A stretch of 64,000 nucleotides of DNA from Nocardioides litoris (lineage in GTDB: Bacteria > Actinomycetota > Actinomycetes > Propionibacteriales > Nocardioidaceae), in contig NZ_VDMR01000008.1 in the NCBI RefSeq assembly GCF_006346315.1, forward strand, positions 124,001 to 188,000, given 5' to 3'. The number at the start of each line of letters is the position of its first letter. The stretch's first letter is position 1. A program made the position numbers and the translations under genes. Shown here one piece after another: positions 18,243 through 27,360 of this stretch. Below the pieces are notes generated by a model, which had not been told where the DNA came from, made no database searches, and saw only the letters and a list, made by a program, of their open reading frames with translations.

Positions 18243-20690
18243 TCAGGCCCCCACCGGGGTGACGGTGGACGAGGACCCCTCCCGGGCGACCTGGAAGCGG
18301 GTCGGGATGCGCTCGGCCAGGGCCGCGACGTGGGTGATGACCCCCACGGTGCGCCCGCCCCCGCCGGCGAGGGCCTCGAGCGTGCCGGCGACGACGTCGA
18401 GGGTGGAGGGGTCGAGGGTGCCGAAGCCCTCGTCGAGCAGGATCGTGTCGAGCCGCCCGGCGCCCGAGGCCGAGAGCGAGGCGACCTGCGTGGACAGGGC
18501 CAGCGCCAGGGCGAGGGACGCCTGGAAGGTCTCGCCGCCGGACAGGGTGGTGACCGGTCGGGTGCTCCCGGCGTCGTTGTGGTCGACGACCAGCAGCTCC
18601 TGCTCGTCGTCGGTGGTGATCTCGAACTGCCCGCCCGAGAGCTCGAGCAGCGTCCGCGAGGCCTCGGCGACCAGGCCGGTCAGGGCCTCCTCGACGATCC
18701 AGCGCTCGAAGTGGGTGGCGTCGAGGAGCTGGCCGAGGGTCTTGTGGACGCGCTCGCTCTCGAGCGAGGCGGCCACCTGGGCGCGCAGGTCGGCGGCCTC
18801 GGCGACACGCTCGCGCAACCGGTCGGCCCGGGCCCCGGCGGCGGTCACCGCCGAGCCGACCGCGGTGCTCACCGCGACCTCGGTCAGCGGGCTGGGCGCG
18901 GGCACCCCCGCCGCGGACAGGGCGTCGCGCACCGCGTCGCGGCGCGTCTCGGCCTCGGTGGCGCGTCGGCGCTGCTCCTCGCGCAGCGCCGCGACCTGCG
19001 CGTCGACCTCGTCGCGGCGCGCCGCGGCCCACGCCGTGACAGCCGTCCAGTCGGCGGCGTGGTCGCCGGTCGTCGGTGGCGGGTCCTCGGCCGCGACGGC
19101 CTGCCGGGCATCGTGGAGGGCGGCGCCGGCCGCGGTCCAGCGCTCGCCGGACGCGGCCAGGGCCTGCTCGGCCCGCCGCTGGTCGCCGACCGCGGCGCGC
19201 AGCTCCTGCCGCGCCGTCGCCGCGGCCGCCGCGGCGTCGACGGCCGCGCGGTGCCGGGCCTGGGCGGTGGCGAGGTCGTCGCGGCCCTCGAGCGCGCCGG
19301 TCATCTCGGCCTGGCGGCCCTCGAGGTCGTGCAGGCGCCCCTCGAGCCGGGCCACCTCGCCCGCGGTCGTGGTCGCCTCCGCGGAGGTGCGGCGTTCCGC
19401 GGCGACGGCCGCGGCCAGCGCGGCCTCCGCCTCGGCGATGCCCGCGTGCGCGGGCCGGTCGGGCACGACGGCGACGTCCTGCAGGCAGACCGGGCAGGCC
19501 TCCCCGGCCTCCAGGTGCCGGGCCAGGTCGTCGGCGGCGTGGGCGGTGCGGACGGCGTCGAGGTCGGCGCGGGCTCGCGCCGTGGTCGCGGCGGCCAGCT
19601 CGGCCGCGGTCGCGGCGGTCGCGGCCGACTCGCGGCTGACGGCGAGGTCGGCCGCGCAGGCGTCGCGCTGGGCGCGCTGGTCGGCGAGTGCGGTGTGGGC
19701 CTGGACGAGTCCGGCCCAGTCGCGGGGGTCACCCGCCTCCTCCGCGGCCGCGTCGGCGCTCTCGGCCGCGGCCTGCGCGCGCCCGAGCCGGTCGCGGGCG
19801 GTGGCCACCGCGGCCTCGGACGCGGACCGCTCGCTCCCGAGCTCGGCGAGCCCGGGCGGGGCGGCCACGGCCCGCAGCCGGGCCGAGCGCCGCTGGAGGT
19901 CGGCCACGGCGTCGTCGGCGTCGGCCAGCGCACGGGTGGCGCCGGTCCACGGCTCGACCAGCGCGGCCAGGTCGTCGCGCAGCCCGGCGAGCCGGTCGGC
20001 CTCGAGCTGGGCCTCGGCCACCGCCTCGTCGGTGGCGTCGGCCAGCCGCTCCAGCTGCCCGTCGAGGGTGCGTCGCCGGACGACCTCGTCGCTGGCGATC
20101 CGGCGGGCCGCGGTGGCGACCCGGTCGTAGACCCCGAGGCCCAGCAGGTTGACCAGGAGGTCCTGGCGCTGCCGGCGCGGGGCGCCCAGGAACTTGGCGA
20201 AGTCACCCTGCGGCAGCACGACGCACTGCACGAAGTGGTCCCAGGTGAGGCCGAGCAGCTCGACCACGCCGGAGCGGACCGCGGCCGGCCCGTTGGCCAG
20301 CTCCTCGGCCTCCTGGTCGAGGAGGTCGGCCAGGCTGCCCCCGAGGTCGGCGCCGTCGGCGAGCCGGACCAGCCGGACCTGCTTGGTGCCCACCTGGCCG
20401 CGGGCGTTGCGCACGACGACCCGCAGGGCGGCGTACGTGCGGCCGCCGCTGCGGAAGGTCAGGCACACCGAGCCGCGGGTGGTCGACGGCGCGAGGGCGA
20501 GGTGGATCTGCCGCTCGTCGCGCCACCGCGGCGCCGTGCCGTACAGGGCGAAGCAGAGGGCGTCGATGATGGTCGACTTGCCGGAGCCGGTGGGGCCGAC
20601 GAGCGCGAAGTACTCGGCGTCGGACAGGTCGAGGGTCTGGGCGGCCCGGAACGTGCCGAAGCCCTCGAGGTCGAGGCGGAGGGGTTGCAC
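18243..20690 (-). CDS. sbcC: SbcC/Rad50-type exonuclease subunit
   Basis: The GTG at 20690 begins one base after the sbcD stop and gives 815 residues, within the usual range for a shorter SbcC. The N-terminus has the Rad50 start (LRLDLEGFGTFRAAQTLDL) and Walker A GPTGSGKSTIIDAL at residues 32-45. A long Ala-rich coiled coil surrounds the zinc hook CPVC near residue 400. The C-terminal lobe has LSGGETFQASLALALALS and TILLDEGFGTLDPS. With SbcD it forms an ATP-driven nuclease that trims hairpins and broken ends. Confidence 0.95.
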   Translation of the reverse strand: MQPLRLDLEGFGTFRAAQTLDLSDAEYFALVGPTGSGKSTIIDALCFALYGTAPRWRDERQIHLALAPSTTRGSVCLTFRSGGRTYAALRVVVRNARGQVGTKQVRLVRLADGADLGGSLADLLDQEAEELANGPAAVRSGVVELLGLTWDHFVQCVVLPQGDFAKFLGAPRRQRQDLLVNLLGLGVYDRVATAARRIASDEVVRRRTLDGQLERLADATDEAVAEAQLEADRLAGLRDDLAALVEPWTGATRALADADDAVADLQRRSARLRAVAAPPGLAELGSERSASEAAVATARDRLGRAQAAAESADAAAEEAGDPRDWAGLVQAHTALADQRAQRDACAADLAVSRESAATAATAAELAAATTARARADLDAVRTAHAADDLARHLEAGEACPVCLQDVAVVPDRPAHAGIAEAEAALAAAVAAERRTSAEATTTAGEVARLEGRLHDLEGRQAEMTGALEGRDDLATAQARHRAAVDAAAAAATARQELRAAVGDQRRAEQALAASGERWTAAGAALHDARQAVAAEDPPPTTGDHAADWTAVTAWAAARRDEVDAQVAALREEQRRRATEAETRRDAVRDALSAAGVPAPSPLTEVAVSTAVGSAVTAAGARADRLRERVAEAADLRAQVAASLESERVHKTLGQLLDATHFERWIVEEALTGLVAEASRTLLELSGGQFEITTDDEQELLVVDHNDAGSTRPVTTLSGGETFQASLALALALSTQVASLSASGAGRLDTILLDEGFGTLDPSTLDVVAGTLEALAGGGGRTVGVITHVAALAERIPTRFQVAREGSSSTVTPVGA

Positions 20691-20691
20691 C

Positions 20692-21852
20692 TCAGGCTCC
20701 CGTCTGGGCGTCGTGGAGCTCGGCGAAGCGACGGCCGAGGACCTCGGCGTCGGCCCGCTCGAGGCTGGCGAGGTAGTCGCCGAACAGCTCGACCGGGCTG
20801 CGCCCGGCCAGCCGGTCGGTGGCGGGGCCGCCGGCAGCCGCGACCAGCTCGGGGTCGATGCGGACCTCGAGCGCACCGGGCAGGAGGTCGCGCACGTCGT
20901 CGGCCAGGCCGGTGCGCGGCTGCTCGCGGACGACGACCCGCAGCCAGTCGCGCGGGTCGGTGTGCGGTGCGAGCGCCTCGAGGTCGGTGAGCGTGCCGGC
21001 CACCGTGCGCAGCGTCCGTCCGCCGGTGAGCGGGACGTCGCGGGTGACCGCCGGCGTCTCGGCCGTGACGTCGACGACGACGACGCCCGGCGTGTTGTCG
21101 ACCTCGCCGAAGTCGACCTGCAGCGGAGCACCGCTGTAGTGCAGGGGCACCGGCCCGGGCACCACCTGGCGGCGGTGCAGGTGGCCGAGGGCGCCGTAGT
21201 GCAGGTGGGGCGGGAAGACGGTCGCGGGCACCGAGTAGTCGAACAGGTGGGTGTCGCGCTCGCCGCCGCCCTTCGTGCCGCCGACGAGGGTGGCGTGGGT
21301 CATCAGCAGGTTGACCGCACCCGGGCGGTCGAACCCGTCGCAGAGCACCTGGACCATGCGGGCGACGTTGTCGGCGTAGTCGCGGTTGACCTCGGCCTGC
21401 GTGCGCGTCATCGCCTGCACCGCACTGACCGCGCTCCGGGGCGAGACCCAGGGGAGCACGGCCAGCCGGGCCGTCTCGCCGGCGCGCGTGGTGATCTCGA
21501 CCTGCCCGCCGTCGGCGGGGCCCACCGGCAGGCCGACGACGGTGATCCCGAGCTCGGCCAGCAGGGGCCGGAAGACGTCGAGCTGGCGCGGGTTGTCGTG
21601 GTTGCCGGCCTGGACGACGACCCTGCGGCCGTCGGCGTTGAGCTGCATCAGCGTCTGCATGACCAGCTGCTGCGCGGCGGGCGTGGGCGCGGCGGTGTCG
21701 AACACGTCACCGGCGACGAGGACGAGGTCGACGTCCTCCTCGTGCGCGGTGCGGACGAGGTCGCGGAGCACCGGGCGGTGCTCCTCCTCGAGGCGGGGGC
21801 GGCCCTTGAGGACCTTGCCGACGTGCCAGTCGGCGGTGTGCAGGATGCGCAC
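20692..21852 (-). CDS. sbcD: SbcD/Mre11-type nuclease subunit
   Basis: The GTG at 21852 gives 386 residues. Calcineurin-type phosphoesterase motifs are in order: RILHTADWHVGK, LVLVAGDVFD, VVVQAGNHDNPRQL, LLMTHATLVGG, and ALGHLHRRQVV. The C-terminal part, with VELFGDYLASLERADAEVLG, is the SbcC-binding region. It is the catalytic subunit of the SbcCD (Mre11-Rad50) complex. The stop lies one base before sbcC and the start 32 bases after the HerA-like gene. Confidence 0.95.
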   Translation of the reverse strand: MRILHTADWHVGKVLKGRPRLEEEHRPVLRDLVRTAHEEDVDLVLVAGDVFDTAAPTPAAQQLVMQTLMQLNADGRRVVVQAGNHDNPRQLDVFRPLLAELGITVVGLPVGPADGGQVEITTRAGETARLAVLPWVSPRSAVSAVQAMTRTQAEVNRDYADNVARMVQVLCDGFDRPGAVNLLMTHATLVGGTKGGGERDTHLFDYSVPATVFPPHLHYGALGHLHRRQVVPGPVPLHYSGAPLQVDFGEVDNTPGVVVVDVTAETPAVTRDVPLTGGRTLRTVAGTLTDLEALAPHTDPRDWLRVVVREQPRTGLADDVRDLLPGALEVRIDPELVAAAGGPATDRLAGRSPVELFGDYLASLERADAEVLGRRFAELHDAQTGA

Positions 21853-21884
21853 GGGGCTCCAGGTGTCTCGGTGGGGCGGTCGGC

Positions 21885-23639
21885 TCAGAAGGGGGCGGGG
21901 TCGTCGCCGCGGTCGGGTGTGAAGCGGGCGAACGGGTCGGCGGCGACCTTGCTCGCCTGCACCCCGGTGGGCGCCTCGGGCGGGGCGCCGGCCTCGGCAG
22001 CCCGGGTGGCCCAGGCCGGGAAGGGGAAGCCGACGGCCAGCGGCACGGGCAGGTCGGGCTGGCTGACGAACATCGAGCCCGGCTTGGCCAGGAGCGCCCG
22101 CTGGCGCTGGGACGGCGGGAGGTAGCCGTACTCGGGGCGGCCGGCCTCGGCCGGGTCGAGCCGGCCGGCGACCCGGATCGCGCAGTTGGACACGATGCGG
22201 CGCTCGACCTCGGAGGCGGTCTGCTGCGCCCCGACGAGCACGACGCCGAGCGAGCGGCCGCGCTCGGCCACGTCGAGGAGGATCTCCTTGATCGGGTGCG
22301 ACCCCTCGCGCGGGGCGTACTTGTTGAGCTCGTCGAGGACGATGAAGGTCAGCGGGTCGGCGGTGCCGCTGGCCTCCTTGTCGCGCAGCTGGCGGCGCAG
22401 GGTGGTGCCCACGACGAACCGCTGCGCCCGGTCGGGCAGGGAGTGGATGTCGACCACGGTGACCTGGGCCTGCGAGGTCGAGACCGGCACCCGGTCGCGC
22501 AGGTCGAGGTCGCCCCGGACGAGCGGCCCGAGGGCCCGCACCGAGGAGTGCAGCCGGCGCAGGAAGGCGTTGACCGACCCCAGGGCCGTCGCGCCGGGGG
22601 TCCACCCGCTGCGGGTCGCGTCGTCGGTGAGCTCGGCGTCGAGCAGCCGCACGAGGTCCTCCCAGGTGCGGACGGTGTGGCCCGCGACCTGGACGGCGCC
22701 GGTGTCGCCGATGGGCACGGCCTCGCGCTTGAGGCGGGCGGCGACCTGCCCGATGAGCAGGGTGTACTGCGCCCGGTCGTCCTCGGCGTCGGCGAAGCAG
22801 AACGGCAGCATCTCGTCGCGGCAGAACTCCGCCAGCGTCCAGAACATCGAGGTCACGGCCCCGCCCTGGCGGCCGGTCACCGCGGGCGTGCCCGAGGGGT
22901 CGCCGGGCCGGGGCGGGGCGAAGACGTGCACGGACCGGAACGGGGTGGCGGGCAGCCCGAGCAGGGCGTAGTCGGCCTCGGCCTCGGGCGTGAGCCGGGT
23001 GTTGGGGTAGTCGAGGTAGAGCAGGTCCTCGCCCTTGACGCAGTAGACCATCGCCTTGGTGTTGGCGGCCTTGGCCCCGAGCACGCCGGAGGTGAAGACC
23101 GAGTGCAGCAGGAACAGGGCGTAGCTGGTCTTGGTGGCCACCCCGGAGATGCCGGAGATCGACACGTGGGCGCCCTTGGTGCCGTCGACGAAGTCGAAGT
23201 TGGCGAAGACCGGGCGGCCGTCGCGGCCGGTGCCGATGGGCAGCTGCCGCTCCATGGCGTCGAAGTGGAGCGCCGCGTCGCGCTCGCCGGCCTCGGCCCG
23301 GCGTACGGCGGCGCCCGGCGTGGGCGGGACGTACAGCTCGGGCTCGACCCGGGTCACGGTGACCTCGGCCTGCTCGACGACCTCGGCCGGGAGGGTGCCG
23401 TCGGCGATCAGGTGGACGTCGGAGGCGAAGGTCGCGCCCTCGTGGCGGGCCTCGACCTGGGTGACGATGCCCGAGGTGACGACCCGGCCGCGACCGGGCA
23501 CGTCGCGCTCGGTGACGACGACGTCGTCGAGCTGCAGCCACTGCTCGGGCAGCAGGGCCGTCCAGAAGGTCAGCGGCGAGGCCGGCTGGGTGCCCAGCAC
23601 CCGGCCGACGGGGTCGCGGGTCACGTCGTCGGTCGTCAC
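21885..23639 (-). CDS. HerA-like DNA translocase ATPase
   Basis: The 584-residue protein has an N-terminal HAS-barrel-like region (GRVLGTQPASPLTFWTALLP) and a RecA-type ATPase core. Walker A is unusual: SGISGVATKTSYALF (about residues 165-180) has the final Lys-Thr but not the standard Gly spacing. Walker B is LTFIVLDELNKYAP, and GAQQTASEVERRIVSNCAIR carries the sensor and arginine residues. HerA hexamers pump DNA and drive NurA. The gene heads the operon and has a leaderless promoter, with the GTG chosen because it lies 7 bases after TAGGGT. Confidence 0.85.
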   Translation of the reverse strand: MTTDDVTRDPVGRVLGTQPASPLTFWTALLPEQWLQLDDVVVTERDVPGRGRVVTSGIVTQVEARHEGATFASDVHLIADGTLPAEVVEQAEVTVTRVEPELYVPPTPGAAVRRAEAGERDAALHFDAMERQLPIGTGRDGRPVFANFDFVDGTKGAHVSISGISGVATKTSYALFLLHSVFTSGVLGAKAANTKAMVYCVKGEDLLYLDYPNTRLTPEAEADYALLGLPATPFRSVHVFAPPRPGDPSGTPAVTGRQGGAVTSMFWTLAEFCRDEMLPFCFADAEDDRAQYTLLIGQVAARLKREAVPIGDTGAVQVAGHTVRTWEDLVRLLDAELTDDATRSGWTPGATALGSVNAFLRRLHSSVRALGPLVRGDLDLRDRVPVSTSQAQVTVVDIHSLPDRAQRFVVGTTLRRQLRDKEASGTADPLTFIVLDELNKYAPREGSHPIKEILLDVAERGRSLGVVLVGAQQTASEVERRIVSNCAIRVAGRLDPAEAGRPEYGYLPPSQRQRALLAKPGSMFVSQPDLPVPLAVGFPFPAWATRAAEAGAPPEAPTGVQASKVAADPFARFTPDRGDDPAPF

Positions 23640-23646
23640 GGGGCCG

Positions 23647-23652
23647 ACCCTA
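23647..23652 (-). promoter_or_regulatory. -10 hexamer TAGGGT, promoter of the herA-sbcD-sbcC-nurA operon
   Basis: On the minus strand TAGGGT ends 7 bases before the GTG at 23639. It is the only promoter-like hexamer found at the head of the operon. Confidence 0.6.
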
Positions 23653-23721
23653 GGACGGACGGCCGACACATCCGCGCCCCCGGCCCGGCCGACCACCCCG
23701 AGGGTTGTCCCCGCCCGTCCC

Positions 23722-23727
23722 TACACT
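23722..23727 (+). promoter_or_regulatory. -10 hexamer TACACT, leaderless start
   Basis: TACACT ends 7 bases before the ATG at 23735. It favours this ATG over an in-frame upstream TTG at 23705. Confidence 0.6.
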
Positions 23728-23734
23728 CCGGACC

Positions 23735-24535
23735 ATGCCGCCGACGCCCGACCAGCTCGCCGCCGCTCGCCTCCGCTACGAGGTCGACGGGGTGGTCGCG
23801 ACGATCACCCTCGACAAGCCCGAGGCCCGCAACGCCCAGACCCCGACCATGTGGCGCACCCTCGCGGCCATCGGCGAGGAGCTCCCGGACGAGGTCCGTG
23901 TCGTCGTCCTGCGCGGGGCCGGCGCGACGTTCAGTGCCGGGCTCGACCGCACCCTGCTGGCGCCCGGCGGCGGAGACGGGCAGGAGAGCGTGGCCGAGCT
24001 GCTCGCCGCCTCCGACGAGGTGGTCTCCGAGACCATCGACGCCTACCAGCGCGGCTTCACCTGGCTGCGCGACCCGCGGTTCGTCTCCATCGCCGTCGTC
24101 CACGGCTACGCCATCGGTGCCGGGTTCCAGCTGGCCCTGTCCTGCGACCTGGTGCTGGCCGCCGACGACGCCTACTTCTGCATGAAGGAGGCCGCGCTCG
24201 GGCTGGTCCCCGACCTCACGGGAACAAAACCGCTGGTCGAGGCGGTTGGCTACCCGAGGGCGCTGGAGATCTGCGCCACGGCCCGCAACGTGGGTGCCGA
24301 GGAGGCGGTGCGCATCGGCTTCGCGCTCGACGCCGTCCCGGTCGACGCGCTCGACGCCCGGCTGGCCGACCTCGTCTCTGCCCTCACCGCCCCCATGGCC
24401 GGCGCCGTCCGCGAGACCAAGGCGCTCGTCGCCAGCGCGGCCGCCGCCGACCTCGACACCCAGCGCCGGCTCGAGCGCGAGGCCCAGACCCGCCGGTTCC
24501 GCGAGCTCGCCGCCCTGCTGGGGGCCGCCACCTAG
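23735..24535 (+). CDS. Enoyl-CoA hydratase/isomerase family protein
   Basis: A 266-residue crotonase-fold protein. It has VATITLDKPEARNAQT, the first oxyanion-hole segment VVLRGAGATFSAGLDRTLL, and the second segment VVHGYAIGAGFQLALSCDLV followed by FCMKEAALGLVPDLTGTKPL. Such enzymes hydrate or isomerise enoyl-CoA in fatty acid breakdown. The Glu normally expected after the GAG loop region is not clearly placed, so the exact reaction is uncertain. An ABC exporter gene follows after 26 bases with its own strong ribosome site. Confidence 0.85.
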   Translation: MPPTPDQLAAARLRYEVDGVVATITLDKPEARNAQTPTMWRTLAAIGEELPDEVRVVVLRGAGATFSAGLDRTLLAPGGGDGQESVAELLAASDEVVSETIDAYQRGFTWLRDPRFVSIAVVHGYAIGAGFQLALSCDLVLAADDAYFCMKEAALGLVPDLTGTKPLVEAVGYPRALEICATARNVGAEEAVRIGFALDAVPVDALDARLADLVSALTAPMAGAVRETKALVASAAAADLDTQRRLEREAQTRRFRELAALLGAAT

Positions 24536-24561
24536 AGCCAGACCCACAGAGGAGGACGCCG

Positions 24562-26439
24562 ATGTCGTCCATGTCACCCAACGCGGCCGCCTGGCGCAGC
24601 CTGCGCACCGACCGCAGCGTGGTCGACCGGCGCGTCTCGCGCCAGACCGTCCGCCGCGTCGTCGGCTTCGCCCGACCCCACCGGCGGCTCATCACCGGCT
24701 TCCTCGCCGTCACGGTCGTCGACGCCTCGATGGTCGTCGTCACCCCGCTGCTGGTGCAGCGCATCGTCGATGACGGCATCGCGGCCAAGGACGCCGGCGT
24801 CGTGGCCACCTTCGCCTCGCTGATGGCCGTCGCGGCCCTGGTCAGCGCGCTCCTCGCCGTGCTCAGTGGGTGGCTGTCCTCGCGCATCGGCGAGGGACTG
24901 ATCTACGACCTCCGCACCCGTGTCTTCGCCCACGTGCAGCGCCAGTCGCTCGCGTTCTTCACCCGCACGCAGACCGGAGCGCTGGTCTCCCGGCTCAACA
25001 ACGACGTCGTCGGCGCCCAGCGCGCCTTCACCAGCACCCTCGGCAGCACCGTGTCCAACGGCATCGCCGTGGTCGTGGTCGGCATCGCGATGCTCGCGCT
25101 GAGCTGGCAGGTGACCCTGCTGTGCCTGCTCATGTTCCCGGTGCTCTTCCTCGTCTCGCGCTGGGTCGGCTCGCGCCTGGCGGGCCTGACCCGCCAGCAG
25201 ATGGACGGCAACGCCGACCTCGGCAACGCCATGACCGAGCGCTTCAACGTCGGCGGCGCGATGCTGCTCAAGCTCTTCGGTCGCCGCCCCGAGGAGGACG
25301 CGCTCTTCGCCACCAAGGCCGCCGTGGTCCGCGACCTCGGCGTGCGCATCTCGCTCATCACCCGCGTCTTCGGGGCGACGATGACGCTCGTGCCGGCCCT
25401 GGCCACCGCCCTGGTGTACGGCGTCGGGGGCTGGCTCGCCATCCAGGGCGAGCTCACCGTCGGCACCCTGCTCGCCCTGGCCACGCTGCTGCTGCGGCTC
25501 CTCGGGCCGCTGCAGGGCCTGTCCAACGTGCGCGTCGACATCATGACCGCCCTGGTGAGCTTCGAGCGCGTCTTCGAGGTGCTCGACCTGCCGTCGTTGG
25601 TGCGCCAGAAGCACGGCGCGGTCGTGCTGCCCCGCACCGCGGGGCGCCTGGAGCTCGAGCACGTCTCGTTCACCTACCCCGGCGCCGAGGAGGTCTCGCT
25701 GGGCTCGCTGGAAAAGGTCGCCCGCAACGAGTCCCGCGAGCGCCGCCAGGTCCTCACCGACGTCGGCTTCGTGGCCGAGCCCGGCCAGATGGTCGCCCTC
25801 GTGGGCCCCTCCGGCGCCGGCAAGACCACCATCACCCACCTCGTCGCCCGCCTCTACGACGCCGACGAGGGCGCGGTCCGTGTGGGCGGCGTCGACGTCC
25901 GCGACGTCACCCTCGACTCCCTCGAGGACGTCGTCGGCTACGTCACCCAGGACGCCCACATGTTCCACGACACCATCGGCGCCAACCTGCGCTACGCCCG
26001 GCCGGAGGCCACCGACGACCAGGTCTGGGACGCCCTCGACGCGGCCCAGGTGGGTGACCTCGTCCGAGCCCTGCCCGACGGCCTGGCCACCGTCGTCGGC
26101 GACCGCGGCTACCGGCTCTCCGGCGGCGAGCGCCAGCGTCTCGCGATCGCCCGGCTGCTGCTGAAGTCCCCCTCGATCGTCGTCCTCGACGAGGCGACGG
26201 CCCACCTCGACTCCGAGTCCGAGGCGGCCGTGCAGCGGGCGCTCGACGCCGCGCTCGAGGGGCGCACCTCGCTCGTCATCGCCCACCGGCTCTCGACGGT
26301 GCGCAACGCCGACCAGATCCTGGTGCTCGAGGGCGGCCGCATCGTGCAGCACGGCACGCACGACGAGCTGCTGGCCCGCGGCGGGCTGTACGCCGAGCTC
26401 TACCGCACCCAGTTCCTGCACGACGCCGGCGCGGCCTGA
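24562..26439 (+). CDS. ABC exporter, fused membrane and ATPase domains
   Basis: The 625-residue half-transporter has six predicted membrane helices in residues about 40-320 and one ATPase domain: GPSGAGKTTITHLVARLYDA (Walker A near residue 415), YVTQDAHMFHDT, LSGGERQRLAIARLLL and IVVLDEATAHLDSESE. It should work as a dimer exporting a lipid or small hydrophobic compound; the substrate is unknown. An AGGAGG site at 24550-24555, six bases before the ATG, decides the start. This gene is one of the few in the window with a textbook ribosome site. Confidence 0.92.
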   Translation: MSSMSPNAAAWRSLRTDRSVVDRRVSRQTVRRVVGFARPHRRLITGFLAVTVVDASMVVVTPLLVQRIVDDGIAAKDAGVVATFASLMAVAALVSALLAVLSGWLSSRIGEGLIYDLRTRVFAHVQRQSLAFFTRTQTGALVSRLNNDVVGAQRAFTSTLGSTVSNGIAVVVVGIAMLALSWQVTLLCLLMFPVLFLVSRWVGSRLAGLTRQQMDGNADLGNAMTERFNVGGAMLLKLFGRRPEEDALFATKAAVVRDLGVRISLITRVFGATMTLVPALATALVYGVGGWLAIQGELTVGTLLALATLLLRLLGPLQGLSNVRVDIMTALVSFERVFEVLDLPSLVRQKHGAVVLPRTAGRLELEHVSFTYPGAEEVSLGSLEKVARNESRERRQVLTDVGFVAEPGQMVALVGPSGAGKTTITHLVARLYDADEGAVRVGGVDVRDVTLDSLEDVVGYVTQDAHMFHDTIGANLRYARPEATDDQVWDALDAAQVGDLVRALPDGLATVVGDRGYRLSGGERQRLAIARLLLKSPSIVVLDEATAHLDSESEAAVQRALDAALEGRTSLVIAHRLSTVRNADQILVLEGGRIVQHGTHDELLARGGLYAELYRTQFLHDAGAA

Positions 26440-26475
26440 GCCCGCCGGCCCCTGGCTGCCGGCCCCCGGCCGCCG

Positions 26476-26503
26476 CTGACGGGACTGCCGGCCGGCCCGT
26501 CAG
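26476..26503. terminator. Hairpin between convergent ABC exporter and SURF1 genes
   Basis: CTGACGGG (26476-26483) pairs perfectly with CCCGTCAG (26496-26503) around a 12-base loop. The right arm includes the SURF1 stop codon. There is no T-tract, as is common for high-GC actinobacterial terminators. Confidence 0.5.
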
Positions 26504-27348
26504 CGTCGCTGGTACTCCGCCGGCACGTTGGTCCGGCGCTCGCGCTTGGGCTTCGGGCCCGCGGGGGGCCGGGGGCCGGAGGGCCCGCGGCCGCCCCGGT
26601 GCGGCCGCTCGCCCCGGGGGCCGCGCTTGCGCTCGTCGTAGGCCAGGTAGCCGAACCCGAAGACGGCCAGCACGCCGAAGAACCACCACTGCAGGCCGTA
26701 GAAGAAGTGCGGGCCGTTGTCGAGCTCGGGCAGCTCCTGCGGGGCGAGGTCGGGCACGGGCTCGCCGTTCTCGCTGATCGCGTCGACGAACCCGCCGAAG
26801 ACCGGCCGGTCGATGGCGCGCCCGATCTGCTCGGAGGAGATGGCGCGCGTGTAGAGGTCGGGGGTCACCTCCGTGCTGTCCCCGGTGCCGTCGACCCGCA
26901 CCCACCCCACCACCGTCACCTCGCCGGCCGGGGCCGGGGGCACGTCGGTGGTGTCGGGGGAGCGGTCGGCGATGGCCCAGAACCCGCGGTCGACGACCAG
27001 GGCGGTGCCGTCGTCGGTGACCAGCGGGACGACCACGGCGACGCCGGGCTGGCCGTCGTCGTCGCTGCGGTAGCGCACGATCACCGTCTTGGCGGCGTCG
27101 TAGGTGCCGGTCGCCTCGACGCGCCGCCACTCGTCGTCGGGGTCGGCGTCGCGGCCGGGGGAGAGGACCTGCTCGACCGGGGTGACCGGGCGGGCCTCGT
27201 TGGTCTCGGTGACGCGGTTGTCGGACCTGCGCTCGTCAAGGCGGCCGAACTGCCACTCCCCGAGCCACCAGGCGAAGGCCGAGAGCAGGACCACGACCAC
27301 CCCGAACGTGACCCAGCGTCGACTGAGCAGGAAACGGTAGGACCCCAC
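26500..27348 (-). CDS. SURF1-family cytochrome oxidase assembly protein
   Basis: The 282-residue protein has the SURF1 layout: an N-terminal membrane helix (WVTFGVVVVLLSAFAWWLGE), the conserved GEWQFGRLDERR that follows it, an outer domain containing WRRVEATGTYDAAKTVIVRY and ALVVDRGFWA, and a second helix near residues 220-245 (YGLQWWFFGVLAVFGFGYLA). SURF1 helps insert haem into aa3-type cytochrome oxidase. The last 50 residues are basic and Pro-rich. The GTG follows a TAACCT hexamer by 6 bases. Confidence 0.92.
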   Translation of the reverse strand: MGSYRFLLSRRWVTFGVVVVLLSAFAWWLGEWQFGRLDERRSDNRVTETNEARPVTPVEQVLSPGRDADPDDEWRRVEATGTYDAAKTVIVRYRSDDDGQPGVAVVVPLVTDDGTALVVDRGFWAIADRSPDTTDVPPAPAGEVTVVGWVRVDGTGDSTEVTPDLYTRAISSEQIGRAIDRPVFGGFVDAISENGEPVPDLAPQELPELDNGPHFFYGLQWWFFGVLAVFGFGYLAYDERKRGPRGERPHRGGRGPSGPRPPAGPKPKRERRTNVPAEYQRR

Positions 27349-27354
27349 GCCTCC

Positions 27355-27360
27355 AGGTTA
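27355..27360 (-). promoter_or_regulatory. -10 hexamer TAACCT, leaderless start of SURF1 gene
   Basis: On the minus strand TAACCT ends 6 bases before the GTG at 27348. A GGAGG also lies in this six-base gap, so an alternative short leader cannot be excluded. Confidence 0.5.

Noticed and set aside
18330-20990. Long plus-strand frames opposite sbcC
   Set aside because: SbcC has Walker, zinc-hook and signature motifs on the minus strand; the plus frames show none.
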